Positions 35,967 through 44,658 of a stretch of DNA of 64,000 nucleotides are shown here, piece after piece. The translations under genes were made by a program, and so were the position numbers. The notes beneath the pieces are model-generated. The model made no database searches and was not told the origin of the DNA. It saw only the letters and a list, made by a program, of their open reading frames with translations. Source of the DNA: Rhodanobacter glycinis (GTDB lineage Bacteria; Pseudomonadota; Gammaproteobacteria; Xanthomonadales; Rhodanobacteraceae); assembly GCF_006438785.1 (NCBI RefSeq), contig NZ_RCZB01000003.1, positions 372,001 to 436,000 of the forward strand, given 5' to 3'. Numbering within the stretch: position 1 is the first letter of the stretch; each line of letters begins with the position of its first letter.

Positions 35967-37823
35967 ATGCGTCTGCTCCCCGCCCTCGCCTTCGGCATGC
36001 TGATGTTGCCGCTGGCCGTCTACGCCAACGACCCGAATTCCTACGCACAGCCCGACCAGGTTCGGGTGACTCATCTGGATCTCGATCTCAGGATCGACTT
36101 TCCGCACAAGCAGCTCGATGGCCTGGCCACGCTGAAGCTGGACTGGAAGAACCCCCAGGCGCAGTCGCTGGTACTGGACACGCGTGACCTGAATATCGCA
36201 AAGGTCGAGGCACTCGGCGCCGACGGCAAGACCACGCCGCTGAAATACGCATTGGCGCCGCGCGACAAGCAGCTCGGCAGCAAGCTGACCATCGCCACGC
36301 CGAGGCGTCCGGCGCAGGTGCGCATCGTCTACACCACCTCGCCCGAAGCATCCGGCCTGCAGTGGCTGACGCCGGCGCAGACCGCCGACAAGAAACTGCC
36401 GTTCATGTTTTCGCAGTCCGAATCGATCCATGCGCGCTCGTGGGTGCCGCTGCAGGATTCACCGGCGATCCGCTTCACCTACGACGCGCACGTCAGCGCG
36501 CCGAAGGAGGTGCGCGTGGTGATGAGCGCGATCAACGACGCGAAGCACCCGCTGGATGGCGACTTCACGTTCGACCAGCCGCATCCGATTCCGTCCTACC
36601 TGCTGGCGATCAGTGCCGGCGACATCGCGGTGAAGGAAACCGGCCCGCGTTCGGCCGTCTATGCGGAGCCGTCGGTGGTCGACAAGGCCGCGCATGAATT
36701 CGAGGACACCGAGAAGCTGATCGCCACCACCGAGCAGCTGTACGGCCCGTACGCGTGGGGCCGCTACGACATCCTGGTGCTGCCGCCGTCGTTCCCGTAC
36801 GGCGGCATGGAGAACCCGAACATGACGTTCGCCACGCCGACCGTGCTGGTCGGCGACAAGAGCCTGGTCTCGCTCGTCTCGCATGAGCTGGCGCATTCGT
36901 GGTCGGGCAACCTGGTGACCAGCGCCGCGTGGCGCGACATCTGGCTCAACGAAGGCTTCACCACCTACGTGCAGGGCCGCATCACCGAAGCGGTATACGG
37001 CAAGCCGCTGGCCGACGAGGAGGCGCTGCTGTCGGCCCGCGCGCTGCAGAAAAGCATCGGCGCGATGCCGGTCAACTCGCAGAAGCTGGCGCCAGATCCG
37101 CGCGGCGTGGGCGCCGATGACTCGCTGTCCGACGTGGCCTACGACAAGGGCTCGTGGTTCCTGCGCACGCTGGAGCTGCGCTTCGGCCGCGACGATTTCG
37201 ACGCGTACCTGAAGAGCTACTTCCACCATTTCGCGTTCCAGAGCATCACCACCGAGCGGATGCTCGACTACATGAAGCCGAACCTGATCGAGAAATATCC
37301 AGGCAAGATGAGCATGGAGGAGGTCAAGGCCTGGGTCTACGGCAAGGGCATCCCGGAGGACGCGCCATTACCCGACTCGCCGCGCTTCAACGCGATCGAC
37401 CAGCAGCGCAACGATTTCCTCGCGGGCAAACTGGCTGCCGCCAAACTCGACGCCAAAGGCTGGAACACGCAGGAATGGATGTATTTCCTTGATCGCTTGC
37501 CCGACGTGGCTCCGCTGGACAAATTGCAGCAGCTCGATGCCGCCTGGCACCTCACCGGCACGCCAAACGCCGAGATCGGCATGCGCTGGTACAGCCACGC
37601 GATCGCTGGCGGTGATAAAGACGTCTGGACGGCCGCCGCCGAACACATGACCCGGATCGGCCGGCTCTACCTGACCACGCCGCTGTACAAGGCGTTCGCG
37701 AAGACGCCGGAGGGTCTGGCCTATGCCGAGCAGGTCTATGCCAAGGCTCGATCGGGTTATCACCCGATGACCCAGCAGGCGGTGGAAGGCATCATCGCCA
37801 AGGCGAAGAGCAAGAAAAACTGA
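35967..37823 (+). CDS. M1-family aminopeptidase (leukotriene A4 hydrolase-like)
   Basis: Secreted zinc aminopeptidase of 618 residues with a signal peptide (cleavage about residue 20, VYAN). The GGMEN exopeptidase motif lies at residues 279-283; the zinc site HELAHSW has ligands at His306, His310 and Glu329 (NEGFTTY), with correct spacing. The PLPDSPRFN and C-terminal armadillo-like helices (about 470-610) match the leukotriene A4 hydrolase branch. It would act on peptides in the periplasm. A strong stem-loop follows its stop. Confidence 0.95.
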   Translation: MRLLPALAFGMLMLPLAVYANDPNSYAQPDQVRVTHLDLDLRIDFPHKQLDGLATLKLDWKNPQAQSLVLDTRDLNIAKVEALGADGKTTPLKYALAPRDKQLGSKLTIATPRRPAQVRIVYTTSPEASGLQWLTPAQTADKKLPFMFSQSESIHARSWVPLQDSPAIRFTYDAHVSAPKEVRVVMSAINDAKHPLDGDFTFDQPHPIPSYLLAISAGDIAVKETGPRSAVYAEPSVVDKAAHEFEDTEKLIATTEQLYGPYAWGRYDILVLPPSFPYGGMENPNMTFATPTVLVGDKSLVSLVSHELAHSWSGNLVTSAAWRDIWLNEGFTTYVQGRITEAVYGKPLADEEALLSARALQKSIGAMPVNSQKLAPDPRGVGADDSLSDVAYDKGSWFLRTLELRFGRDDFDAYLKSYFHHFAFQSITTERMLDYMKPNLIEKYPGKMSMEEVKAWVYGKGIPEDAPLPDSPRFNAIDQQRNDFLAGKLAAAKLDAKGWNTQEWMYFLDRLPDVAPLDKLQQLDAAWHLTGTPNAEIGMRWYSHAIAGGDKDVWTAAAEHMTRIGRLYLTTPLYKAFAKTPEGLAYAEQVYAKARSGYHPMTQQAVEGIIAKAKSKKN

Positions 37824-37833
37824 TCAGCTCTTT

Positions 37834-37874
37834 CATCCGTTCGCCCCCGGATCAAATCCAGGGGTGAACGGATG
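37834..37874 (+). terminator. Intergenic stem-loop after the M1 peptidase gene
   Basis: Fourteen-base arms CATCCGTTCGCCCC (37834-37847) and GGGGTGAACGGATG (37861-37874) pair with one G-T wobble around a 13-base loop. There is no long T run, so it may act as a Rho-dependent or bidirectional stop or protect the mRNA end. Confidence 0.6.
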
Positions 37875-37925
37875 CGAGATTCCCTGCATCCCCCGTTCCC
37901 TTCCCGGTCATCGGCAAAAACCACC

Positions 37926-38912
37926 ATGCCTCAAGCAATCAACTCCACCACCCCACTCTGGAAGCGCATGCTGTTCCGCCGGCTGAAATTCCTGGCATGG
38001 CTGATCGCGCTGCTGGTGATCGTGCTGGGCGGCAGCTACCTGTTTGCGCCGCAATGGCTGATGCAGGCGAACTTCAAGCGCGAAGCGATGGCCGCACACC
38101 TGGAAACGCATGCGGTCCAGGCCGGCGATACCCACTGGATCTACTACGAGGGCGGCCAAGGGCCGACCATCGTGTTGCTGCACGGCTTTGCCGCGGACAA
38201 GAAGGTCTGGACGCAAACGGCCAAGCTGCTCACGCCGCATTTCCACCTGATCATTCCGGATCTGCCCGGCTGGGGTGAGTCCTCGCGCGACGCGGGCGCC
38301 AGCTACAACATCGACGCCCAGGCCGCGCGGCTGGATGCGTTCGTGCAGGCCTTGCGCCTGCAGCGTTTCATGCTGGTCGGCCACGCGATGGGCGGGGCGA
38401 TCGCCGGCGTCTACGCCAGCGAACATCCCGAACACGTTGCCGAACTGGCACTGGTCGACAGCTTCGGCCTGAAGGCCACACCGAACGCGTTCGATCGCGC
38501 GACGCAGGCCGGCAAGAACCCGTTCGTGTTCGATGATCGCGCCGGTTTTGCCCGCGCCACCGCCCTGGCGTTCGAAAAGCCGCTGGATCTTCCCGGTCAT
38601 TTCGTCGACGTGCTGGTCAGGCGCAACCAGCAGGATCACGCCTTCATCGAGCGCACTCTCCGCGAGCTGCGCGAGCCATCGCAGTATCTTGCCGTGCAGA
38701 ACCGGCTCGGCCAGCTGAGCATGCCGGTGCTGGGCCTGTGGTGTCATGACGACAGGATCGTCGACATTTCCGCGCTGGACAGCCTGCGCAACGGGCTGAG
38801 CGCCGCCAGCGCAATCAGCACCAGCATGATCAACGGCTGCAACCACATGCCGATGCTGGAAAAACCCGAGCAGACCGCGCAGATCCTCAGCGGATTCGCC
38901 CTGTCACACTGA
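37926..38912 (+). CDS. Alpha/beta hydrolase-fold protein lacking the nucleophilic serine
   Basis: Protein of 328 residues with an N-terminal membrane helix (about residues 21-40) and an alpha/beta hydrolase domain. The oxyanion HG (86-87), GWGES, and the acid and histidine sites DDRIVD (about 275-280) and NHMP (His307) are present. The nucleophile elbow reads VGHAMGG (151-157): the usual Ser is Ala154 (codon GCG). The protein should therefore not be a normal serine hydrolase, but could be a binding protein, a chaperone-like or a hydrolase that uses another group. ATG 37926 was chosen because it directly precedes the hydrophobic N-terminus; upstream ATG 37872 lies inside a terminator stem. Confidence 0.85.
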   Translation: MPQAINSTTPLWKRMLFRRLKFLAWLIALLVIVLGGSYLFAPQWLMQANFKREAMAAHLETHAVQAGDTHWIYYEGGQGPTIVLLHGFAADKKVWTQTAKLLTPHFHLIIPDLPGWGESSRDAGASYNIDAQAARLDAFVQALRLQRFMLVGHAMGGAIAGVYASEHPEHVAELALVDSFGLKATPNAFDRATQAGKNPFVFDDRAGFARATALAFEKPLDLPGHFVDVLVRRNQQDHAFIERTLRELREPSQYLAVQNRLGQLSMPVLGLWCHDDRIVDISALDSLRNGLSAASAISTSMINGCNHMPMLEKPEQTAQILSGFALSH

Positions 38913-39005
38913 ATTGCGGTCGCCAGGTCGCCCCATCCGCGCCGATCCGGTCATGTGCGAGTCAGCCGTCCCAAGCACATCATTGTGAATTGCGGGTGAC
39001 AACAT

Positions 39006-39027
39006 GGGAGAATGGCAGCATTCTCCC
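39006..39027 (+). promoter_or_regulatory. Hairpin in the leader of the fatty acid hydroxylase gene
   Basis: Eight-base perfect stem GGGAGAAT (39006-39013) with ATTCTCCC (39020-39027) around GGCAGC, 37 bases ahead of the chosen start codon. No T tract follows, so it is not an obvious terminator; it may be an mRNA 5' structure. Confidence 0.35.
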
Positions 39028-39063
39028 GCGGTTCGGGGTGATTCCTTGCATGAAAACGGAACG

Positions 39064-39663
39064 ATGCAGCAACCGATGAAGCAAAGCTTTGTACGCTCAG
39101 GCGTGGATGCGATCGTGCGGATGTCGAGCACGCGCACCAACTACTGGGCCGAACTCGGCGTGGATACCACGCTGGGCCTGCTGCTGGTTGTCGAAGGCTG
39201 GCGACTGCACTCCGGCGGCCCGTTGACCGCGCTGCTGGCCATCGGACTGGGCCTGTTCGCCTTCAGCTTCATCGAGTATTTCTTTCATCGCTGGATGTTC
39301 CACACGCGGGTTCCGCTGTTCGAACAGGGTCATCGCACGCATCACGAGCAGCCGCTCGGCTACGACTCGCTGCCGTTCTTCCTGCCCGCGGTGGTACTGC
39401 TTACCCTGGCCGGCGTGTTCATGCTGCTCATGCCCACCGGTTTCGCCCTGCTGATGGCCGGTGCGATCACCTTCGGCTACATCATTTACGGGCTGAGCCA
39501 CTTCATCATCCATCACGTCCGCTTCAAGCATCCGTGGTTGCGCCGCTGGGCTGGTGCCCACCATGTGCACCACTATCACCCGGACAGCAATTTCGGCCTC
39601 ACCACACCGCTGTGGGACGTGCTGCTGGGCACGCGTTACGTGCGGCAAGCCCGAAAAAGCTGA
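39064..39663 (+). CDS. Sterol desaturase/fatty acid hydroxylase family protein
   Basis: Membrane enzyme of about 199 residues with two hydrophobic pairs and the histidine clusters HRWMFH, GHRTHHEQ, HFIIHH and HHVHHYH that bind the diiron centre of the family. Members hydroxylate or desaturate lipids or carotenoids; C-terminal topology is cytosolic. Substrate cannot be told. GGAACG stands next to the chosen start ATG; a second in-frame ATG 12 bases later is possible. No partner genes nearby except the alpha/beta hydrolase upstream. Confidence 0.9.
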   Translation: MQQPMKQSFVRSGVDAIVRMSSTRTNYWAELGVDTTLGLLLVVEGWRLHSGGPLTALLAIGLGLFAFSFIEYFFHRWMFHTRVPLFEQGHRTHHEQPLGYDSLPFFLPAVVLLTLAGVFMLLMPTGFALLMAGAITFGYIIYGLSHFIIHHVRFKHPWLRRWAGAHHVHHYHPDSNFGLTTPLWDVLLGTRYVRQARKS

Positions 39664-39711
39664 CCGAAGCCCGGATAAGCCCGGGTACCGACGCCCTCAT
39701 GCGGGTCGCGA

Positions 39712-40521
39712 TCAATCGGCAACGTCATCGATCAGGCGATCGAGTTCCGACTTCAGGATGGCGCCGTGCTGGCGCAGCCAGTTGCGTTGTTCGCGCCAGT
39801 CCGGAAACAGGTGCTCCACCTGCGCCCAGAATCGCGGCGAATGGTTGCGTACCTTGAGATGACACAGCTCATGCACCAGCACGTAGCGCAACGCCGCCGG
39901 TGGTGCCAGTGCCAGCGCCAGATCGAGGTTTATGCGGTCACGGGTGTCGAGGCTGCCCCACAGGCTCTTCATCGGCCGGATCTTCAGCGCGGTTGGCGCC
40001 AGCCCGAGCTGCGGCACGTAGCTGGCCAGCCAGCGCGAGACGTCGCGGCGGATCAGCGCTTCCAGATGTGAGGCGAGCAGGCCGCGGGCAATCGGCAGCG
40101 CGCGTGTATGCGGGCGCGGGATCACCAGGGTCACCCCGGTCTCATGCGATTCGATCTTCGGGTAGGCGCCTTCGGCCCAGTCCAGCTCGGCCAGCTCGCC
40201 GCGCAACGGGAACGTGCACGGATAGCCCACGCGCAGCGGCGGCAGCGGCTTCACGATCAGGTTCAGCTCGTCGAGCTTCTGCTCCAACCAGTCGGCATGG
40301 CTACGCAAGAAGGCGCTGACTTGGGCCGGATGCGTGCCGTTGGGATAGGTCACCCGCGCGCCCTTGGGCGTGACTGTTAGGCGCAGCCGGCGCGCGCGCG
40401 GATGAGCGGCCTTCAGCACCCGAATGATGCTGCCGCCTACCGTCGCCAGTTCCAGCCAATCGCCTTCCAGATGCTGCGCCATGATGCTGCCGGTTGGCAC
40501 CTCGCCGTAGTTTCGTGACAC
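39712..40521 (-). CDS. YgjP-like metallopeptidase-domain protein (DUF45)
   Basis: Protein of up to 269 residues; the starting GTG at 40521 is uncertain and an ATG at 40482 is the other choice. The zinc site VHELCHLKVRNHSPRFW (HExxH plus a second histidine) lies at about residues 215-230, after a beta-rich N-terminal domain with KGARVTYPNG and WLEQKLDEL. This is the YgjP/SprT-like family of small metallopeptidases of unknown substrate, distantly resembling M48. Convergent with the desaturase gene. Confidence 0.9.
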   Translation of the reverse strand: MSRNYGEVPTGSIMAQHLEGDWLELATVGGSIIRVLKAAHPRARRLRLTVTPKGARVTYPNGTHPAQVSAFLRSHADWLEQKLDELNLIVKPLPPLRVGYPCTFPLRGELAELDWAEGAYPKIESHETGVTLVIPRPHTRALPIARGLLASHLEALIRRDVSRWLASYVPQLGLAPTALKIRPMKSLWGSLDTRDRINLDLALALAPPAALRYVLVHELCHLKVRNHSPRFWAQVEHLFPDWREQRNWLRQHGAILKSELDRLIDDVAD

Positions 40522-40600
40522 GGGGAAATCCGCACCGCTTGCGAGCGGCCGGACTCTCAGTATGGCGCGCTGACTGGTGAAACGGGAATGGATTTTTCGT

Positions 40601-41518
40601 TCAGCTATCGGCCGGACGAGGCAGACCGAACCACTCCTCCAGCTTGCCCAGCAGGCGCTCCAGTTCCAGCGTGAGCAGGGCGAAGCTGGCGTCCAGCTCG
40701 GCCTGGGCGTCCTGCTGGCTGTCGCCCAGCTCGTCCATCACCACGTCCAGGAACTTCAGCTTGCGGATGATCAGGTCCTCGCCCAGCACGAAGCTGATGC
40801 GGTCGTCGAAGGTCAGCCCCAGCAGGAACACCTGCTTGCCGTTGCGCAGATGCTCCTTCACCTCCTCGGCATCCAGATCCTGCCGGCGGCAGCGGGCGAT
40901 CGCGCCGGTGGCGGTGGCCGGATCGCGCAGTTCGCACTCGTCGCCCAGGGTCAACCCGGCCGGCAGGTTGCCGGTGGCCAACCAGTCGGTCATCAGCACG
41001 CGCGGGCCTTCCTCCGGCGCCAGCGGCACCGCCGGGAAACTGCCCAGCGCCTCGCGGATCTGGGTCAGCGCGTTCTCGGCCGACTTGCGGCTGGAGGTAT
41101 CCAGCACCAGCCAGCCGTTTTTCTTGTCGACATAGGCGGACATGCGCGAATTGCGCACGAACGCGCGCGGCAGCAACTCGGTCAGCAGATCCTCCTTGAT
41201 CCGCTTGCGCTCGCGGCCGCCGACCTTGCGGCCTTCTTCCTCGGCGATCTTCTGCACCTTGCGATGCAGCTCGTCATTGATCACCGCCGCCGGCAGCAGC
41301 TTGTCCTCACCACCGACGGTCATCAGCGTGCATTGCTTCACCGCATGCGTGAGCGGCTCGGCCTCGCCACGCCCGACCGGCGGCACGAAACCCTTGGTGA
41401 ACATTTCCAGTGGTCCGCACGGCCGCAGCCGGTGTTCGGCCAGCGCTTCGTCGAGACGGTTCAGATCGGTGGCCACGGTGGGGGAAAAGCGGAACAACGT
41501 GAGATTGCGAAAGAACAT
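40601..41518 (-). CDS. rdgC: Recombination-associated protein RdgC
   Basis: DNA-binding ring protein of 305 residues that competes with RecA at double-stranded DNA. It starts FFRNLTLFRFSPT and shows the family blocks GFVPPVGRGEAEPLTHAVKQCTLM, LLPAAVINDELHRKVQKIAEEEGRKV, DTSSRKSAENALTQIREALGS and RDPATATGAIARCRRQDL. The end ...EWFGLPRPADS fits. Length is usual. Followed on the minus strand by the YgjP-like gene; preceded by the aromatic aminotransferase. Confidence 0.95.
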   Translation of the reverse strand: MFFRNLTLFRFSPTVATDLNRLDEALAEHRLRPCGPLEMFTKGFVPPVGRGEAEPLTHAVKQCTLMTVGGEDKLLPAAVINDELHRKVQKIAEEEGRKVGGRERKRIKEDLLTELLPRAFVRNSRMSAYVDKKNGWLVLDTSSRKSAENALTQIREALGSFPAVPLAPEEGPRVLMTDWLATGNLPAGLTLGDECELRDPATATGAIARCRRQDLDAEEVKEHLRNGKQVFLLGLTFDDRISFVLGEDLIIRKLKFLDVVMDELGDSQQDAQAELDASFALLTLELERLLGKLEEWFGLPRPADS

Positions 41519-41614
41519 TCAATATCCGGATGAGGTGCGGCCCGAAGGCGGGGTTTGCTTGATGGTCACTCCGGCGCAAGCCGGAATGACCGCGTGATGA
41601 CTGGTCTGCCGCGA

Positions 41615-42817
41615 TCAGCCGCTGACGGCCGCCACCGCGGCGGCCACGATATCGAGGTTGCTGCGGTTGAGTGCGGCCACACAGATGCGGCCGCTGTCGA
41701 GCGCGTAGATCGCGTACTCGTCGCGCAGGCGGTGAACCTGCGCCTTGCTCAGGCCGGAATAGGAAAACATGCCGGCCTGCTTGTTGATGAAGCCGAAGTT
41801 CGGCGCGCCGAGTGCGGCCAGCTTGTCGACAAAACCCGCGCGCATCGCATGGATGCGCGAACGCATCTCGCCCAGCTCCTGCTCCCAGCGCGCGCGCAAC
41901 TCGGTGCTGCCGAGTACGCCGGCGACCAGGCTGGCGCCGTGTGTGGAGGGGCTGGAATAGTTCGCGCGAATGGTCTGCTTGATCTTCGACAACAGCCGCG
42001 CCGCCTCGTCACGATCGGCACCAACCATCGACAACGCGCCGACGCGCTCGCCGTACAGCGAGAACGATTTGGAATACGAGTTGGCAACCACGAATGCCTC
42101 GATCCCCGATGCCGCCAGCAGACGCACCCCGGTGGCATCGACGTCGGCGCCCTGGGCGAAGCCCTGGTAGGCCATGTCGACGAACGGCAGCAGCCGGCGC
42201 TCCTGCAGCAGCGCGATCAGCTGCTGCCACTGCGCCGTGTCCAGGTCGACGCCGGTCGGGTTGTGGCAGCACGCATGCAACAGCACCACGGTACCCGGCT
42301 CCAGCTTGCCCAGGTCCTCCAGCATGCCGGCGAAATCCAGGCCATGGCTGGCCGGGTCGTAGTAGCGATATTCCAGCAGCTCGAAACCGGCGGTGCGGAA
42401 CACCACGTGGTGGTTGCCCCAGCTGGGGTTGCTGATCGCGATTTTCGCACCCGCCCCGGCGACTTGCTTCAGCAGGTCCGCCGCCACCCGCAGCGCGCCG
42501 CTACCGCCAACAGTCTGTGCGGTGGCGACCCGGCCAGCCGCCAGCAGCGACGAGCCGGCACCAAATACCAGCTGCTGGGTGAGCTGGTTGTACGCCGGCA
42601 TGCCATCGATCGGCAGGTAGCCGCGCGGTTTCGCTGCCGCGGCCAGTGCCTGCTCCACTTCGCACACCGACGGCAGCAACGGGATCCGGCCCTGCTCGTC
42701 GATGTAGATGCCTACACCCAGGTTGATCTTGCCCGGGCGGGAATCGGCCAGATAGGTCTCGGTCAGGCCCAGGATCGGATCGCCCGGGGCCATTTCAACG
42801 GATGCAAAGAAGGACAC
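41615..42817 (-). CDS. Aromatic amino acid/aspartate aminotransferase (class I)
   Basis: Pyridoxal phosphate enzyme of 400 residues from the GTG at 42817 (next start Met is inside the conserved APGDPILGLTE). It transfers the amino group between aspartate or aromatic amino acids and 2-oxoglutarate. The PLP lysine is in NSYSKSFSLYGERVG; ACCHNPTGVDLD, ISNPSWGNHHVVF and CVAALNRSNLDIV (C-terminal arginine area) match the aspC/tyrB group. The starting region GTGTCCTTCTTT has GAG about eight bases upstream. It is convergent with nothing obvious; ttcA lies directly upstream on the same strand. Confidence 0.92.
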   Translation of the reverse strand: MSFFASVEMAPGDPILGLTETYLADSRPGKINLGVGIYIDEQGRIPLLPSVCEVEQALAAAAKPRGYLPIDGMPAYNQLTQQLVFGAGSSLLAAGRVATAQTVGGSGALRVAADLLKQVAGAGAKIAISNPSWGNHHVVFRTAGFELLEYRYYDPASHGLDFAGMLEDLGKLEPGTVVLLHACCHNPTGVDLDTAQWQQLIALLQERRLLPFVDMAYQGFAQGADVDATGVRLLAASGIEAFVVANSYSKSFSLYGERVGALSMVGADRDEAARLLSKIKQTIRANYSSPSTHGASLVAGVLGSTELRARWEQELGEMRSRIHAMRAGFVDKLAALGAPNFGFINKQAGMFSYSGLSKAQVHRLRDEYAIYALDSGRICVAALNRSNLDIVAAAVAAVSG

Positions 42818-42851
42818 GGCGGTTACTCGACAGGTGATGGGGACGGAATGT

Positions 42852-43715
42852 TCAAGCTTGCGCGGCCGCGGTCTCATCCGCTGCGTCGGCCAGCCATGCG
42901 GGCGACACGGCAGCTTGCGCGCCCAGTGTGAAATCGAACAGCTGGCGATCGGCCAGTTGCGAGGGTGACACATGGCCCAGCGCGCGAAAGATGTTCTCGC
43001 CACGGCCGGGCTGCAGTTGTTCCCATTCAGCCAGCATGCGCCGTACCGCCTTGCGTTGCAGGTTGTCCTGCGAGCCGCACAGGTTGCACGGGATGATCGG
43101 AAAATCCTCATTCATGGCGTAGGCGGCGATGTCGCTTTCGCGGCAATACGCCAGCGGCCGGATCACCACGTGGCGGCCATCGTCCGAACGCAGCTTCGGC
43201 GGCATCGCCTTCAGCTGCGCCTGATAGAACATGTTGAGGAAGAACGTGGCGAGGATGTCGTCGCGATGATGGCCGAGTGCGATCTTGGTGATGCCGTTGA
43301 TCGCCGCCCAGCTGTACAGCGCGCCGCGGCGCAACCGCGAGCACAGGCTGCACATGGTCTTGCCGGCCGGGATCACCCGCGTCACCGTGCTGTAGGTGTC
43401 CTGCTCGATGATGTGGAATGGCACGCCGCGAGCGGTCAGGTAATCGGGCAATACATGTTCGGGGAAATCCGGCTGCTTCTGATCCAGGTTCACCGCGATC
43501 AGCTCGAAGCGCACCGGCGCCTTCGCCTGCAACTGCAGCAGCATGTCCAGCAGGGTGTAGGAATCCTTGCCACCGGACAGGCACACCATCACCTTGTCGC
43601 CATCCTCGATCATGCCGAAATCGCCGATCGCCTGGCCGACCTGGCGACGCAGGCGCCGGGCCAGTTTGGCGGCCTCGGCAGCTGGCGTACGGGTAAGTTC
43701 AGGCTGGGCGGACAT
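42852..43715 (-). CDS. ttcA: tRNA 2-thiocytidine(32) synthetase TtcA
   Basis: Iron-sulfur enzyme that adds sulfur to cytidine 32 of some tRNAs. The 287-residue product from ATG 43715 has the ATP PP-loop [15 protein letters not shown] (about residues 46-60) and two CxxC pairs, CSLC (about 122-125) and CNLCGSQ (about 213-219), for the [4Fe-4S] cluster. The ATG at 43745, ten codons earlier, is also possible, because GGAGG lies just inside it; the shorter form is chosen for the family-like N-terminus. It overlaps no neighbour; the YdcH-like gene is divergent. Confidence 0.93.
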   Translation of the reverse strand: MSAQPELTRTPAAEAAKLARRLRRQVGQAIGDFGMIEDGDKVMVCLSGGKDSYTLLDMLLQLQAKAPVRFELIAVNLDQKQPDFPEHVLPDYLTARGVPFHIIEQDTYSTVTRVIPAGKTMCSLCSRLRRGALYSWAAINGITKIALGHHRDDILATFFLNMFYQAQLKAMPPKLRSDDGRHVVIRPLAYCRESDIAAYAMNEDFPIIPCNLCGSQDNLQRKAVRRMLAEWEQLQPGRGENIFRALGHVSPSQLADRQLFDFTLGAQAAVSPAWLADAADETAAAQA

Positions 43716-43825
43716 GACCGTCGATCGGGCAGAAGGAACCTCCATTGTAGCGGCCCGGCCGCCCGGCTTTCGAACCGGCAAACGGCGTTAGACTAGAAGA
43801 ACCGCCCCAAGCCGTCGTTATCATC

Positions 43826-44032
43826 ATGCAGGTTCAGGATCACGCCGAAATCGTCCATCTTCTGGCCGAGCTGCGGATGGAGCATCGCGACCTCGATGCG
43901 GTGATCATGCAGCTGACCAGCGTGATCGGTCGCGACGAGCTGCAGCTGACGCGGCTGAAGAAACGCAAGCTGCTGCTGAAGGACAATATCGCCCGGCTCG
44001 AGAGCAAGTTGATCCCCGACCTCGATGCTTGA
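43826..44032 (+). CDS. YdcH/DUF465-type small coiled-coil protein
   Basis: Protein of 68 residues, almost entirely helical, with heptads in HAEIVHLLAELRMEHRDLDAVI and LQLTRLKKRKLLLKDNIARLES. It matches the DUF465 pattern (H..LD..I..L ... LKK+KL.LKD.I..L). No function is known beyond probable oligomerisation. The GNAT gene that follows uses an ATG 24 bases after its stop (44056); an alternative TTG start overlaps its end. Confidence 0.85.
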   Translation: MQVQDHAEIVHLLAELRMEHRDLDAVIMQLTSVIGRDELQLTRLKKRKLLLKDNIARLESKLIPDLDA

Positions 44033-44055
44033 TCCCACGCTACCCCGGACGTTCG

Positions 44056-44655
44056 ATGAACCCGTTCACTCCGATCCGCCTGCACGACGACTACGTCGCG
44101 CTGGAGCCGTTATGCCTGGAGCATGTGCCGGCGCTTGAGGCGGCCGCCGCTGATGGCGAGCTGTGGAACCTCACGGTCACCAGCGTGCCACCTCCGGGCC
44201 ACGCCCGCGACTACGTCGAAAAGGCGCTGCAAGGCCAGGCTGCCGGGAACATGCTGCCATTCGCCGTGCGCGAAGCCGGCAGTGGAGAAATCGTCGGCAG
44301 CACCCGCTACTACGAGATCGATGCCGAACTGCCGCGCCTTGCCATCGGCTACACCTGGTACGCCAAACGCTGGCAGAAAAGTCACCTCAATACCGCCTGC
44401 AAGCGCCTGTTGCTGGAACACGCCTTCGAGACCCTCCAATGCGTGGCGGTGGCCTTTCACACCGATGAGCAGAACGAGGATTCGCAACGTGCCATCGAGC
44501 GCCTTGGCGCCCAGCGCGAAGGCGTGCTGCGTGCCCACAAGCGGCGCACCGACGGCAGCCTGCGCAACACCGTCTGCTTCAGCATCGTGGCGGACGAATG
44601 GCCCCATGTGGGCAGCTGGCTGGACATGCGCCTGAGCCGGCTCGCCGCACGCTGA
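44056..44655 (+). CDS. GNAT-family N-acetyltransferase (RimJ/RimL-type)
   Basis: Acetyltransferase of 199 residues from the ATG at 44056. Its N-terminal MNPFTPIRLHDDYVALEPL opens the RimJ/RimL-like fold; the acetyl-CoA binding motif is around RLAIGYTWYAKRWQKSHLNT and LLLEHAFETLQCVAVAFHTD, with ERLGAQREGVLRAHKRR near the C-terminus (Q/RxxGxG/A replacement). It may acetylate a ribosomal protein N-terminus or a small molecule; substrate is unknown. Convergent with pssA. Confidence 0.9.
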   Translation: MNPFTPIRLHDDYVALEPLCLEHVPALEAAAADGELWNLTVTSVPPPGHARDYVEKALQGQAAGNMLPFAVREAGSGEIVGSTRYYEIDAELPRLAIGYTWYAKRWQKSHLNTACKRLLLEHAFETLQCVAVAFHTDEQNEDSQRAIERLGAQREGVLRAHKRRTDGSLRNTVCFSIVADEWPHVGSWLDMRLSRLAAR

Positions 44656-44658
44656 GCC

